Assembly (NCBI GenBank): GCA_036273675.1
Contig: DASUHD010000090.1
Location: 1-64,000 of the forward strand
Source of the DNA: DAHUXT01 sp036273675
GTDB lineage: Bacteria; Chloroflexota; Ktedonobacteria; Ktedonobacterales; JADMIN01
Direction of reading: 5' to 3'
DNA length: 64,000 nucleotides
Of this stretch, positions 17,198 through 26,508 are shown in pieces. Position 1 is the stretch's first letter. Each line of letters opens with the position of its first letter. Position numbers and translations under genes: made by a program. The notes under the pieces are model-generated. The model did not search any database and had not been told where the DNA came from. It was given only the letters and a program-made list of their open reading frames with translations.

Positions 17198-19290
17198 CGC
17201 AGCAGCTTGTCGAGCGTGATCGGCAGATCGCGGACGCGGACGCCGGTGGCGTGATAGACGGCATTGGCGATAGCCGCCGCCGTGCCAACGATGCCCACTT
17301 CGCCGATGCCCTTCGCGCCCATCGCGTTGAGGTGCGGATCGTCCTCCTCGATCCAGTACGCCTCCACCGCGCCGACATCGGCGTTGGTGGCGATGTGGTA
17401 GCCCGCAAAGTCGTGGTTGGCGAAGTCGCCGAAGCGCGGATCGAGCACACTCTCCTCATGCAGCGCCATCGAAAGCCCCATCGTCATCCCGCCAATAAGC
17501 TGCGAGCGGGCGGTTTTGGCGTTTATCACGCGCCCAACGCCGAAGACGCCGAGCAGTCGGGGTACGCGTACCTCGCCTGTCTCGCGATGGACGCGCGCCT
17601 CCGCGAACTGTGCGCCGAACGCATGCATAGAGAACCGTTGCGCCTCAGGGTTGGCGTCCGTCTCGTCCGTCACCTCAATGCCTTCAGCCGGGATGACACC
17701 GCCGTGCTTCTCGTGGAGCGTCGCGCGCAGTTGCCGCGCCGCCACGACGATCGCCTCACCCCACGAGGTTGTACCCATCGAGCCGCCCGCAATCGGCGCG
17801 GTGGGCAGCGCGCTATCGCCGATCTCCAGCCGCACACGCTCCACCGGAACCTCCAGCGCGTCGGCGGCGATCTGCGTCAGAATCGTCCACGCGCCCGTAC
17901 CCATATCCGAGGCGCAGAGCGAGACCGCGTACTGTTCATCTGGACCAACGCGCACTCGCGCAGAGGACGGGCGGCGACGGGCAGGATAGGTCGAGAGCGC
18001 GACACCACTACCAACCAGCCATTCTCCCTCAACGCGCACTCCGGGCGTTGGGTCGCGCGGCTGCCAGCCAAACCGCTCGGCGCCTTCGCGCAGACAGGCG
18101 ACGACGCCTCGGCTGCTGAAGGGCCGTCCCGTTTCAGGATCGGTCGCTGGCTCGTTGCGGATGCGGAACTCAATTGGATCAAGCCCGCAGGCAATCGCCA
18201 TCTCATCTATCGCCGATTCGAGCGCGAACATGCCAGGAGCCTCGCCCGGCGCGCGCATGATCGTCGGGACCGGCATATCCATCCGCGCCAGGCGGTGCGA
18301 TGTCTGGCGGTTGGGCGCGGCGTACATCATCCGCGTCGCGACGGCGGTCTGTTCGGCAAATTCATGGATCATCGCGGTCTGCTCGACGACATGATGGGCA
18401 ATCGTCGTCAAATGGCCCTCGCCGTCCGCGCCCAGGCGAATGCGCTGAATCGTCGGCGTGCGATAGCCGACCACCGCGAACATCTGCTGGCGGGTGAGCG
18501 CCAGCTTCACCGGGCGATCTGCCACTTTCGCCGCCAGGACGGCCAACACGACATGGGGATGGGTGAACGCCTTGCTGCCGAATGCGCCGCCAACATAGGG
18601 CGAGATGACCCACACGCGCTCCACGGGCAGCCCGAAGACGCGGGCAACGTCGTCGCGGATGCGCTGCGCCCCCTGATTGGCGTCGTAGAGCGTCACGCCG
18701 CCATCGTCCCACACCGCGATGGTCGCGTGCGGCTCCATCGGGTTGTTGTGGTAGGTTGGCGTCGTATAGGTCGCGTCGAGGGTGACGGCTGCCTCCGCCA
18801 GCGCCGCCTCCACATCACCGCTGCTTGTATCAGTGGCAAATCCGGCGTTGACCACCTCTGGCCGGATGAGATCATCGCGGTCCAGCCGCAGCGTGACATC
18901 GTGCGGCTGCTTCTCATACCGCACCGTGACGAGGCTGGCGGCCTGGCGGGCGACCTCAAGCGTCTCGGCGACGACGACGGCGACGAACTGTCCGTAGTAG
19001 GCGACGGCGTCGGATTGCAGCACGACGTACCGGGCATCGCTGAGCGAGGCGAGACGTGGCGCGTTCTCGTGGGTCACGACGGCGATCACGCCGGGAAGGG
19101 CGCGCGCCGCCGCTGTCTCAATCGCGATGATCTGGCCCTTAGCGATGGCGCTCTGCACCGGGAAGGCGTAGGCCATCCCTTCGATGTGGTATTCAGCAGC
19201 GTAGATTGCTGCGCCGGTCACTTTCTTCGGGCCGTCGATGCGGTCCAGCGGCGCGCCAATCGCCTGAATTCTCAGATTCGTCATGCTCAT
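17194..19290 (-). CDS. paoC: Aldehyde/xanthine oxidoreductase molybdopterin-binding subunit (PaoC-like)
   Basis: This 698-residue catalytic subunit binds the molybdenum cofactor. IDGPKKVTGAAIYAAE opens the N-terminal domain, PYVGGAFGSKAF and APGEAPGMFALES are cofactor loops, and GAKGIGEVGIVG holds the catalytic glutamate near the C-terminus. Its size is close to E. coli PaoC. With the FAD and iron-sulfur subunits encoded upstream it would oxidise aldehydes or N-heterocycles. Its ATG overlaps the FAD-subunit stop by 4 bp. No XdhC/PaoD insertion chaperone is in the window. Confidence 0.93.
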   Translation of the reverse strand: MSMTNLRIQAIGAPLDRIDGPKKVTGAAIYAAEYHIEGMAYAFPVQSAIAKGQIIAIETAAARALPGVIAVVTHENAPRLASLSDARYVVLQSDAVAYYGQFVAVVVAETLEVARQAASLVTVRYEKQPHDVTLRLDRDDLIRPEVVNAGFATDTSSGDVEAALAEAAVTLDATYTTPTYHNNPMEPHATIAVWDDGGVTLYDANQGAQRIRDDVARVFGLPVERVWVISPYVGGAFGSKAFTHPHVVLAVLAAKVADRPVKLALTRQQMFAVVGYRTPTIQRIRLGADGEGHLTTIAHHVVEQTAMIHEFAEQTAVATRMMYAAPNRQTSHRLARMDMPVPTIMRAPGEAPGMFALESAIDEMAIACGLDPIEFRIRNEPATDPETGRPFSSRGVVACLREGAERFGWQPRDPTPGVRVEGEWLVGSGVALSTYPARRRPSSARVRVGPDEQYAVSLCASDMGTGAWTILTQIAADALEVPVERVRLEIGDSALPTAPIAGGSMGTTSWGEAIVVAARQLRATLHEKHGGVIPAEGIEVTDETDANPEAQRFSMHAFGAQFAEARVHRETGEVRVPRLLGVFGVGRVINAKTARSQLIGGMTMGLSMALHEESVLDPRFGDFANHDFAGYHIATNADVGAVEAYWIEEDDPHLNAMGAKGIGEVGIVGTAAAIANAVYHATGVRVRDLPITLDKLLR

Positions 19291-20279
19291 ATGTTGCCTC
19301 CGCTGGTGAGATCGAGCAACGTGCGCACGAGGATGTTTCGCGCCAGCGCAACCTTGAAGGCGTTGCCCGACAACGGCTGGGCGTCGGCCAACTCGGCGTC
19401 GGCGGCGTAGCGGAAGGCCGCCTCCGTGGCGGGCGCGTCCCGGAGCGCCATCTCGGCCTTGGTCGCGCGCCAGGGCTTATGCGCCACGCCTCCGAACGCA
19501 ATGCGGGCATCGCGCACGACGCCATTACGCACATCGAGCGCGGCGGCCACCGAGACAAGCGCGAAGGCGTATGAGGCACGGTCGCGCACCTTGCGATAGC
19601 GCGAGCGCGCCGCGAATGGCAGCGGCGGCAGGTCCACGGCGGTGATGAGTTCGCCGTGCCGCAGGACCGTATCGCGCGCTGGCTCGTCGCCCGGCAGACG
19701 GTGAAATGCGTCGAGCGGGATGCTGCGCTCGCCATCCGGCCCCAGCACGAGCACACTGGCGTCCAGCGCCACCAGCGCCACCGCCATATCGGATGGATGT
19801 GTCGCGACACACGCCTCCGACGCGCCGAAGATCGCCATGTTGCGCTGGTAGCCGTCGCGCGCGGAGCAGCCGCTGCCTGGCTCGCGTTTGTTGCAGGGCT
19901 TCGCGACATCCTGAAAGTACGGGCAGCGCGTGCGCTGGAGCAGGTTGCCGCCGGTCGTGGCGAGGTTGCGCAGCTGCCCAGATGCCCCTGCCAGCAGCGC
20001 CTGCGCCAGCAACGGATAGCGCGCGCGAATGGTGCGGTCGGCGGCGAGGTCGCTATTACGCACCAGCGCCCCAATGCGGACACCGCCATCTGGCAGCGGC
20101 TCGATGCGGTCATAGGGCAGGCGCGTGATATCCACCAGCGTGTCGGGCCGCGCAACGCCCAGCTTCATCAGATCGACCAGATTTGTCCCGCCCGCGAGGA
20201 AGGCGCTGCCCGGGGCGAGAGCCACCAGCGCCACGGCGGCGGTTGCGTCACCAGCGCGTTCGTAGCGGAACGGGTTCAT
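19287..20279 (-). CDS. paoB: Molybdenum hydroxylase FAD-binding subunit with an extra Fe-S loop (PaoB-like)
   Basis: This 330-residue subunit begins with the FAD-binding AGGTNLVDLMKLG motif and continues with LRNLATTGGNLLQRTRCPYF. The insert with cysteines (RCPYF, KPCNKREPGSGCS) is the loop that in E. coli PaoB (YagS) carries a [4Fe-4S] cluster, so this is the Pao type rather than classic xanthine dehydrogenase. It passes electrons from the iron-sulfur subunit to FAD. It overlaps both neighbouring genes by 4 bp. Confidence 0.93.
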   Translation of the reverse strand: MNPFRYERAGDATAAVALVALAPGSAFLAGGTNLVDLMKLGVARPDTLVDITRLPYDRIEPLPDGGVRIGALVRNSDLAADRTIRARYPLLAQALLAGASGQLRNLATTGGNLLQRTRCPYFQDVAKPCNKREPGSGCSARDGYQRNMAIFGASEACVATHPSDMAVALVALDASVLVLGPDGERSIPLDAFHRLPGDEPARDTVLRHGELITAVDLPPLPFAARSRYRKVRDRASYAFALVSVAAALDVRNGVVRDARIAFGGVAHKPWRATKAEMALRDAPATEAAFRYAADAELADAQPLSGNAFKVALARNILVRTLLDLTSGGNI

Positions 20280-20782
20280 CGCGCTACCTCCGCGATGGCG
20301 GGAACGATGTTGGCATAGGCGCCGCAGCGGCAGAGGTTGCCGCTCATGCGCTCGCGTATCTCCTCATCGCTCAGTGGCGCCGACTCCACCGTCAGGTCAG
20401 CCGTCACGGCGCTGGGCCAGCCCGCCTCCACCTCGCGCAGCATGCCGATGGCCGAGCATAGCTGTCCCGGCGTGCAGTAGCCGCACTGGAAGGCGTCATG
20501 CTTGATGAACGCCTGTTGCAGCGGGTGCAGGTTGTCGCCGTTGGCGATGCCTTCGATGGTGACGATCTTGGCATCCTGGTGCGCGACGGCGAGCGCCAGG
20601 CAGCTATTGACGCGCCGCTCATCCAGCAGGATGGTGCATGCGCCGCACTGGCCGTGATCGCAGCCCTTCTTCGGGCCGGTGATGCCCAGTCGCTCGCGCA
20701 GGGCGTCCAGCAGCGTCGTCCGCGTGTCTATCGTCAGCCGATGCGCGACGCCATTCACCCGCAAGGTGATTTCAACATCCAT
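20276..20782 (-). CDS. paoA: Molybdenum hydroxylase [2Fe-2S] subunit (PaoA-like)
   Basis: This 168-residue ferredoxin-like subunit has the plant-type cluster motif CDHGQCGACTILLD and the second cluster motifs CGYCTPGQ and NLCRCGAY. It links the molybdenum centre to FAD. It is the first gene of the three-gene operon. Unlike E. coli PaoA, there is no visible twin-arginine signal before the ferredoxin domain (the protein starts MDVEITLRVNG), so this complex is probably cytoplasmic. Confidence 0.94.
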   Translation of the reverse strand: MDVEITLRVNGVAHRLTIDTRTTLLDALRERLGITGPKKGCDHGQCGACTILLDERRVNSCLALAVAHQDAKIVTIEGIANGDNLHPLQQAFIKHDAFQCGYCTPGQLCSAIGMLREVEAGWPSAVTADLTVESAPLSDEEIRERMSGNLCRCGAYANIVPAIAEVAR

Positions 20783-20858
20783 GATTTGTGCGCTTTCTCG
20801 TGCGAAAAATACGGCCGTACATATCTCGCCTCATAGCGATTTACTGTTCGTAGCCTGT

Positions 20859-20884
20859 CGTGGCCTGAAAGCCACGGCTAATCC
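20859..20884 (-). repeat. REP-like stem-loop, copy A1
   Basis: On the minus strand it reads GGATTAGC then CGTGGC-TTTCAG-GCCACG, a 6-bp perfect stem with a conserved GGATTAGC foot. It is paired head-to-head with copy A2, 35 bp away. Same family as copies at 35171, 35246 and 58499. Confidence 0.6.
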
Positions 20885-20919
20885 TAAACGGACCGGACGG
20901 GTCTGAGGGCGAAAGCATA

Positions 20920-20948
20920 GGTTTAGCCACGGCATGTATGCCGCGAAG
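20920..20948 (+). repeat. REP-like stem-loop, copy A2
   Basis: A 29-nt element: foot GGTTTAGCCA followed by the stem CGGCAT-GT-ATGCCG and tail CGAAG. It matches the reverse complement of copy B1 (35171-35199) at about 24 of 29 positions. Confidence 0.6.
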
Positions 20949-20980
20949 CAGCCGCACTCCCATTCGTCCCTCTTAAAAAA

Positions 20981-21400
20981 TCAATGCGCGACGCTATCAA
21001 CGGCCAGCGAATCATCACGTGTCATGGCATCTCGCCGCGCCTCGACCACTTTGATACGGCTAATCTTTTGTTTCAGCGCCGCCATATGCTGCTCCAGTTG
21101 TCGCATGCGTTGTTCCAGCGCGCGCTGGTGCTCTTCCAGCAGCAGGCGGCGCTCGGTCGCGGTGGCGTCTCCCTGGCGGCGCAACTCAGCGAAGCGAGCC
21201 ATCTGCGCGCGTGGCATGCCAGTGTCGCGCAGGCGTAGCAACAACTCGATCCACGCGATGTCGCGCGGCGTGTAGCGACGGTGGCCGCTCGGCGCACGCG
21301 CGACCGGTTCGAGCAGCCCGATACGCTCGTAGTATCGAAGCGTGTCGATGCTCAGGCCTGTCTGCTGCGCAACCTGTTGGATGGTAAATGTTGTTTCCAT
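20981..21400 (-). CDS. MerR family transcriptional regulator
   Basis: This 139-residue protein has the MerR winged HTH (FTIQQVAQQTGLSIDTLRYYERIGLL, SGHRRYTPRDIAWIELLLRLR) and a long dimerising coiled coil from about residue 75. It lacks the cysteines of metal sensors, so it belongs to the AdhR/NmlR-like or small-molecule branch. The promoter upstream has the 19-bp spacer and palindrome of MerR control, and its predicted start of transcription coincides with the ATG, so the message may be leaderless. The divergent ABM monooxygenase gene is the likely co-target. Confidence 0.92.
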   Translation of the reverse strand: METTFTIQQVAQQTGLSIDTLRYYERIGLLEPVARAPSGHRRYTPRDIAWIELLLRLRDTGMPRAQMARFAELRRQGDATATERRLLLEEHQRALEQRMRQLEQHMAALKQKISRIKVVEARRDAMTRDDSLAVDSVAH

Positions 21401-21407
21401 AGACAGG

Positions 21408-21438
21408 AGTATGAAACCTGGAGCGCGCTCCAGGTCAA
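21408..21438 (-). promoter_or_regulatory. MerR-type promoter with 19-bp spacer and palindromic operator
   Basis: On the minus strand TTGACC (21433-21438) and CATACT (21408-21413) are 19 bp apart, the overlong spacing MerR proteins correct by DNA untwisting. The 20-bp perfect palindrome ACCTGGAGCG/CGCTCCAGGT fills 21416-21435. The merR ATG (21400) lies 7 bp after the -10. Confidence 0.85.
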
Positions 21439-21468
21439 GAGCCTGCGCGAATCGAACGGAGAGTTACC

Positions 21469-21783
21469 ATGATCGCTCGTACCTGGCACGGCGTGACGCC
21501 CCTCGCCAAAGCCGACGAATATCTGCATTTGATGCGCACCATCGCGGTTCCCGACTATCAGGCGATAGCGGGCAACCGTGGCGTCTACGTCATGCGGCGG
21601 ATCGAGCGCGAGACTGCTCACTTCCTGCTGCTCACCCTCTGGGACTCCAAGGAAGCCATTCGCCAGTTCGCTGGGGAGAATATCGAGAAGGCGAAATACT
21701 ACGACTTCGACTCGGACTATCTGCTGGAATTGGAACCAGCCGTCACCCACTACGAGGTCTTCACCGCGCCGTCACATGATTGA
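21469..21783 (+). CDS. Antibiotic biosynthesis monooxygenase (ABM) domain protein
   Basis: This 104-residue protein has a dimeric ferredoxin-like ABM fold pattern: HGVTPLAKADEYLHLMRTIAVPDY, RGVYVMRRIERETAHFLLLTLWDS and a C-terminal strand ending THYEVF. ABM proteins include cofactor-free oxygenases of quinols and haem-degrading IsdG-like enzymes; the catalytic residues here do not settle which. It is divergent from merR across the palindromic operator, so MerR regulation is likely. GGAGAG precedes the ATG. Confidence 0.82.
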   Translation: MIARTWHGVTPLAKADEYLHLMRTIAVPDYQAIAGNRGVYVMRRIERETAHFLLLTLWDSKEAIRQFAGENIEKAKYYDFDSDYLLELEPAVTHYEVFTAPSHD

Positions 21784-21941
21784 GCGGCGCGGGTGCGTGA
21801 AATCTGTGATGCGGCCGAGAAGCAGATGACATATTTCTTGACGCTGCCGTGACGCCGGTGAGCGACGATGCCTTCAGGGGCAGGCCAGCGCGGTAGTACG
21901 CCGATGCCTTGATTCCCCGCTAGAATGAAGGAGAAGTCGCC

Positions 21942-22259
21942 ATGACTGTCGTAGACGAAGCCCGAATCGCGCTGCAGAACGGCGCGTCTGCCGTACTGAC
22001 CAACGTGGAGCACAACAAGACCGCGCGTCGCCTGATACCGCCGAAAACGCAGAAAATGATGAAGCAGGTGAACCGCCGCATCGCTGCTCAAAAGACGCGC
22101 CGCCTGCCCATCGTCCCTATCGTGTTAGCGGTTGGCTTGAGCGTCGTGGGTACAGTGGCCGGGGTCGTGCTGAGTCGTTATCTCGCGGCGAGAAAGGCGG
22201 ATGACGAGGCAGAGGTGATAGTAGAATACACCACCCCAGAGGCGGCGCTGGCCGACTAA
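21942..22259 (+). CDS. Single-pass membrane protein of unknown function
   Basis: This 105-residue product has a polar, basic N-terminal half (NKTARRLIPPKTQKMMKQVNRR), one transmembrane segment at about residues 57-80 (LPIVPIVLAVGLSVVGTVAG) and an acidic tail (DDEAEVIVEYTTPEAA). GAAGGAG lies upstream of the ATG. No family is recognised. It precedes another anchored protein in the same direction. Confidence 0.7.
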   Translation: MTVVDEARIALQNGASAVLTNVEHNKTARRLIPPKTQKMMKQVNRRIAAQKTRRLPIVPIVLAVGLSVVGTVAGVVLSRYLAARKADDEAEVIVEYTTPEAALAD

Positions 22260-22418
22260 CGTCACCAGACATGCGAACGTATGAACTCTGATATAAGCGC
22301 CAGTGCGGCGTGTCCTGTTGCGGGAAATGGGCATCTGGATACGCTGCATTCGCGCGTTATAAACAATCTCAGTTGGTGGAACGAAAGGCTTTGGGAGCCT
22401 GAAGAAGGGAGGGCGACA

Positions 22419-23339
22419 GTGAGCGCTCCAACACCGACCAACACTTCGCGTGAAAGCATGGCGCCTCCACCGTATACAAGACGCTTGGATCAGCCACCGC
22501 GCAAAACCACCAGCCCGGCATTGATCATCACAATTGTGACGATTGCCATACTGGCGCCAGTAGCGCTTTGCGTTGGCGCGGCGCTGCTCGCTGGTGGCTT
22601 CGGTCTGATATCGTCGCAAATTGGGTCGAATCGGATCGAGCAGACCGCGACCAGCCAGTACCAGTTTGCTGTTGTGGACCATCCCAGCGTAATCATCTCT
22701 AACACCGCTGGGCAGGTGACCATTACCACCGGTGATGTGCAGCAGGTTACGGTGGTCGCGACCAGGCGAGCGCATGCTTCAAATAGCCAGGCGGCTCGCG
22801 ATCTGCTGGATACCATGACCGTCACGGCAGCGCCGACATCGAGCGGCGCCGACATCAATGCGACGGTTCAGCCGAATCATCCCGGTAGTCAGCGAACAAT
22901 TGACCTGCGTATCACGGTGCCGCAGACGAGCGACTTGAAGATAACTCTTACCGCTGGAACACTCTCGGTTACTTCGGTGACTGGCGTTCTGGACGTGACG
23001 AACACCGCAGGTACCGTTACCATGCAGGATATGACTGCTCAGGGCGCATCGAGCGTCAAGGTCACAACCGGGACGCTCCGCTTCGAAGGCGCGCTGGCGA
23101 AGGATGCCGCGATGACCGCAACCGTGACAACGGGCAATGCCAACATTCGTTTACCCCAGACGAGCGCCACCCACTTCGACGCCACGACGCGCGTCGGCAG
23201 CGTGTCCGTCTCGCCGTGGACAGCGACGATTCACCAGTCGGGCGTTGGTCAGTCTGCCGTATTCGACTTGAATTCACAGCCAATCAATACGCTTACAGTG
23301 CGTGTTGACATCGGGACGATCACGCTGTCGGCACGCTGA
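22419..23339 (+). CDS. Membrane-anchored DUF4097-like beta-strand repeat protein
   Basis: This 306-residue protein begins with a polar segment, has a transmembrane helix at about residues 36-60 (ALIITIVTIAILAPVALCVG), and continues as a repetitive beta-rich domain of the DUF4097 (adhesin-like, putative polymer-forming) type with repeated motifs such as VTITTGDVQQVTVV, LTAGTLSVTSVTG, SSVKVTTGTLRFEG and TATVTTGNANIRLP. The likely start is GTG at 22419 with GGGAGG upstream; an in-frame ATG at 22281 gives a 46-residue extension without such a site. These proteins often accompany anti-sigma or toast-rack proteins; role unknown. Confidence 0.78.
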   Translation: MSAPTPTNTSRESMAPPPYTRRLDQPPRKTTSPALIITIVTIAILAPVALCVGAALLAGGFGLISSQIGSNRIEQTATSQYQFAVVDHPSVIISNTAGQVTITTGDVQQVTVVATRRAHASNSQAARDLLDTMTVTAAPTSSGADINATVQPNHPGSQRTIDLRITVPQTSDLKITLTAGTLSVTSVTGVLDVTNTAGTVTMQDMTAQGASSVKVTTGTLRFEGALAKDAAMTATVTTGNANIRLPQTSATHFDATTRVGSVSVSPWTATIHQSGVGQSAVFDLNSQPINTLTVRVDIGTITLSAR

Positions 23340-23424
23340 GAGGTATTCCGTTGCCGCAATTTAGGAATAGATCTGATCAGCTGTCGTGAATTGCCTGGTT
23401 GCTTCCCGGGAGGTGAAATCAGTC

Positions 23425-26400
23425 TCATCGTGACTTGAGCGCTCGTTCGGCGCGTGAGGCGTCGCTGCTTGCGCCCAGTCGTGTAAAGATCGTGTATGCC
23501 TCGCGCAGCCGCCCCTGGCTTGCCTCATCATCGGGGGCAAGTCGCGCCCAGACAAAGAGCGCCTGCGCTTTGGCGTAGGGATAACCGATGGCGTTGGCGA
23601 GCGTGACAGCTTCAGCGAGCGTCGTTTCCGCCGTATCGAGGTCGCCCTGCCGCTGCGCCACCAGCGCCTGTATTCGTAGCGCATTGACCAGCATGACGCG
23701 CATTCCCATCGCTCGTAACAGTTGAATCGCCTGCGCCGCTACACTGGTAGCGTGCTCGATCTCGCCCATTTCCAGATAGGCCCAGGCAAGCAAAGGCAGC
23801 AGCCCCACCAGGTCTGGCTCATCCATTCCAGCCTGCGTCACCAGTGCAGCGAGACGGTCGCGTGCCTCTACCGGTCGACCACTGCGCAACTCACGCTCAG
23901 CAAGGGCGCTCTGGGCATCACTGAAGGTTTGCGCATCTGGCTCCCCGAGCGCCAGCCCTTCGGCAATCACGCGGGCCGCGTCACTCGGCCTGCCCTCGGC
24001 CAGATAGAGCCGCCCACGCATGACCAGCAACGAGGCCGAGAGCGCGTTGACACCCATCTCCTGAGCAATCTGCTGGGCAGAATTCAGGTCGGCATGGGCG
24101 CGCTGCCATTCGCCGAGCAGGAAGCATGCATACGCGTGATTCACCAGCAGCAGGGGCAGAATGATCGGAGAATGCAGACGCGGCGCCAGTTCGAGTGCGC
24201 GCGCGAATGTGTCTCGGGCGTTTTCGAGAGGACCGATCAGCATATACGAGTGCGCAATGTTATTGAGCGCCACCACCTGCGTATCGAGGGCATCAGTCTC
24301 CTCGGCGAGGCGGACGACTTCGTGCAGACTGGGCAGCGCCTCATCGAAACGCCCCAGCGTCGCCAGTGCGGCGCTGTGCCTGCCTTTGGCCTCGGCAAGC
24401 AGGCGCAGATCGCCCGCCTCACTGGCAAGCGCCAGCGCGCGCTCAGCAATCGCCAGCAACTCATGATACAAGCCACTGGCCAGATAGAGAAAGCTCAGAG
24501 CGGTATAGACCCGCACCAACGCTCCCGCCGGTGTCTGCGTCGGAAGCTGCTCCAGATAGGGCCGCGTCATCTCGATGCCTGTTTCCGGCGTTCCATGATC
24601 GTTATAGACACGAGCCATGAGCGCGACATCCTGAGCGAGCGCCTCATACGCGCCAGCCGCGCGATCCAGATCGGCTGCCCGTCGTAGCGCCACCAGCGCC
24701 TCATCCCAGCGCGCAAGTCCTGCCAGGGCTGTCCCACGCCGCGCCTGGACCACGGCCTCCTGGGCTGTATCTTGCAGGCTACGAGCAAGCTCGACCGCAG
24801 TCCGGTAGCGATTTTCGGCGGCAGCATAGGCGTAGATCACCTGCGCCTGGTCACCTGCCTGGATGACATAGGGCAAGGCGCGCGTCGGTTCGTCGGCCTG
24901 AAGAAAGTGCCGGGCCAGCTCGCTGGCGTATCCCGAACGCTGGCTCTGCGGTAGGCGCTCAAGCGCGGCGCCAGCGGCCAGATGCAGTCGGCGGCGGCGG
25001 CGGCGCGAGATGCCATGATACAACGCTTGCTGCGTCAGCACGTGATTGAAGCAGTAGTTGTCTGGGCCAGTCTCTTGCACCAGCGCCGCCGCAATGGCGG
25101 CTTCCAGCGCCGCCTCCACATCATCCTCATCCCGCTGCTGAAGCGCGACAAGGTCATCAAAGACAAAACGCTCCCCCAGGATGCTGGCTTCTTCCAAAAG
25201 TTCCTGCGCGCCCACATCCAGCCGTGCCAACCGCTCATCTATCGCCGCCTGGACACTCTCCGGCACGAGAATTTCCTGTTCGCTCTCCCATTCCCAGCGC
25301 CCATCGGCAGACCGCATCTCGCCACGCTGTTGCAGCGCGCGCAGCACCTCAACCGTGAAAAAAGGGTTGCCATCGGTACTGCGGTGAATCGCCTCGATGA
25401 GCGCCGCGGGCGGCCCGATAGGTGTATTCACCTCACTTTCCCCCGTAGCTGTTTCCGCGATGATCGTAGCGACGAGCGCTGCCGTACCCCCTTGCGAGAG
25501 CCGTGTGACCGTCAGACGCTCAGCCAGTCGCTCGCGGGCAAGATCATGCAGGATGCGGCGGAGCGGGTGACGGCGCGAGAGATCGGTATCGCGGTAGGCG
25601 CAGAGGATGAAGACCCGCGAGGCGCGCGTATGTTGCGCCAAATGCTGCAACAGGCTCAGGCTGGCGTCGTCGGCCCAGTGCAGATCATCCAGCAGCAGCG
25701 CAATCGGCTGCTCAAGCGCCAATGCCTGGAAGAAGCGCGTTATCGACCAGAAGAGGCGCTGCTGTTCCTCTGCGCGCCGGTAAGCGCCGCTCGCCTCAGG
25801 ATCCTGTACGGATCCGGGCAGGAGCCGCTGCACCTCGGGCCAGGAGCGCGGCATCTCTTCGCGCATGGCGGGCGCGGCGTTCATAACGGCGGCCAGCAGC
25901 GCCTCGACGAAGGGATAGTAGGGCATCGCCTGGTAAGGTTCCTGGCAGCGCCCGGTCACAACCAGATAGCCACGTGACTGCGCCGCAAGCGTTGCTTCCT
26001 GGGCCAGTCGCGTCTTGCCCACACCTGGCTCGCCCGCGAGAAACACGATTTTGGCCGAGCCGTGAAGCGTCGCATCGAGCGCGTCGCCGATCTGGCGTAG
26101 CTCAGACTCGCGTGTGACGATGGGATGGTCAGGCAGAGCGCCCAGGAACCCGCCAACCGCCCGTGACGGCGCCACCAGCGGTTCGCTGTCATCTCCGTTA
26201 GAGCCACCACCCGCGCCACCGTCAACCGTTGGCGACGTGAGATCCAGTGCGACATCGCCTGGCCGCTTGCGCGCAGCGGAAAGAAACGCGGCGTATTGCT
26301 CCCGCGGGAGTTCGAGGGCGCCGCAGAGCAGCTCAACGGTGGTTTTGTGGGGCGCCCGGCTGATACCCCGCTCAATCGCGGTGATGGCGCGTGCGCTCAA

Positions 26401-26508
26401 CCCAGCCCGCTCGGCCAGTTCCTCCTGGGTAAGCCCGGCATCACGGCGCGCGCGCCGCAGCAGATCGGCAAAGCTGGGCTGTGTGTCTGGGTCACGCGCT
26501 GTCGTCAC
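23425..26508 (-). CDS. XRE-HTH / AAA_16 NTPase / TPR regulator
   Basis: This about 1027-residue protein has an XRE-type HTH at residues 12-70 (FADLLRRARRDAGLTQEELAERAGLSARAITAIERG), a P-loop NTPase from about 150 to 480 (Walker A LAGEPGVGKTRLAQEA, Walker B ALLLDDLHWADD) and a long C-terminal array of TPR-like helical pairs. This is the STAND signal-transducer layout; the TPR array is the likely ligand sensor. A GTG at 26508 preceded by AGGAGGCGAGG is taken as start; an in-frame ATG lies at 26583. It is divergent from a small peptide gene and an MFS exporter, which are plausible targets. Confidence 0.88.
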   Translation of the reverse strand: MTTARDPDTQPSFADLLRRARRDAGLTQEELAERAGLSARAITAIERGISRAPHKTTVELLCGALELPREQYAAFLSAARKRPGDVALDLTSPTVDGGAGGGSNGDDSEPLVAPSRAVGGFLGALPDHPIVTRESELRQIGDALDATLHGSAKIVFLAGEPGVGKTRLAQEATLAAQSRGYLVVTGRCQEPYQAMPYYPFVEALLAAVMNAAPAMREEMPRSWPEVQRLLPGSVQDPEASGAYRRAEEQQRLFWSITRFFQALALEQPIALLLDDLHWADDASLSLLQHLAQHTRASRVFILCAYRDTDLSRRHPLRRILHDLARERLAERLTVTRLSQGGTAALVATIIAETATGESEVNTPIGPPAALIEAIHRSTDGNPFFTVEVLRALQQRGEMRSADGRWEWESEQEILVPESVQAAIDERLARLDVGAQELLEEASILGERFVFDDLVALQQRDEDDVEAALEAAIAAALVQETGPDNYCFNHVLTQQALYHGISRRRRRRLHLAAGAALERLPQSQRSGYASELARHFLQADEPTRALPYVIQAGDQAQVIYAYAAAENRYRTAVELARSLQDTAQEAVVQARRGTALAGLARWDEALVALRRAADLDRAAGAYEALAQDVALMARVYNDHGTPETGIEMTRPYLEQLPTQTPAGALVRVYTALSFLYLASGLYHELLAIAERALALASEAGDLRLLAEAKGRHSAALATLGRFDEALPSLHEVVRLAEETDALDTQVVALNNIAHSYMLIGPLENARDTFARALELAPRLHSPIILPLLLVNHAYACFLLGEWQRAHADLNSAQQIAQEMGVNALSASLLVMRGRLYLAEGRPSDAARVIAEGLALGEPDAQTFSDAQSALAERELRSGRPVEARDRLAALVTQAGMDEPDLVGLLPLLAWAYLEMGEIEHATSVAAQAIQLLRAMGMRVMLVNALRIQALVAQRQGDLDTAETTLAEAVTLANAIGYPYAKAQALFVWARLAPDDEASQGRLREAYTIFTRLGASSDASRAERALKSR

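Noticed and set aside
17251..19410. Very long open frame on the plus strand opposite the PaoC-like gene
   Set aside because: It is an antisense shadow caused by GC-rich third positions; its translation is arginine-rich with no domain, and the minus-strand gene has clear catalytic motifs.
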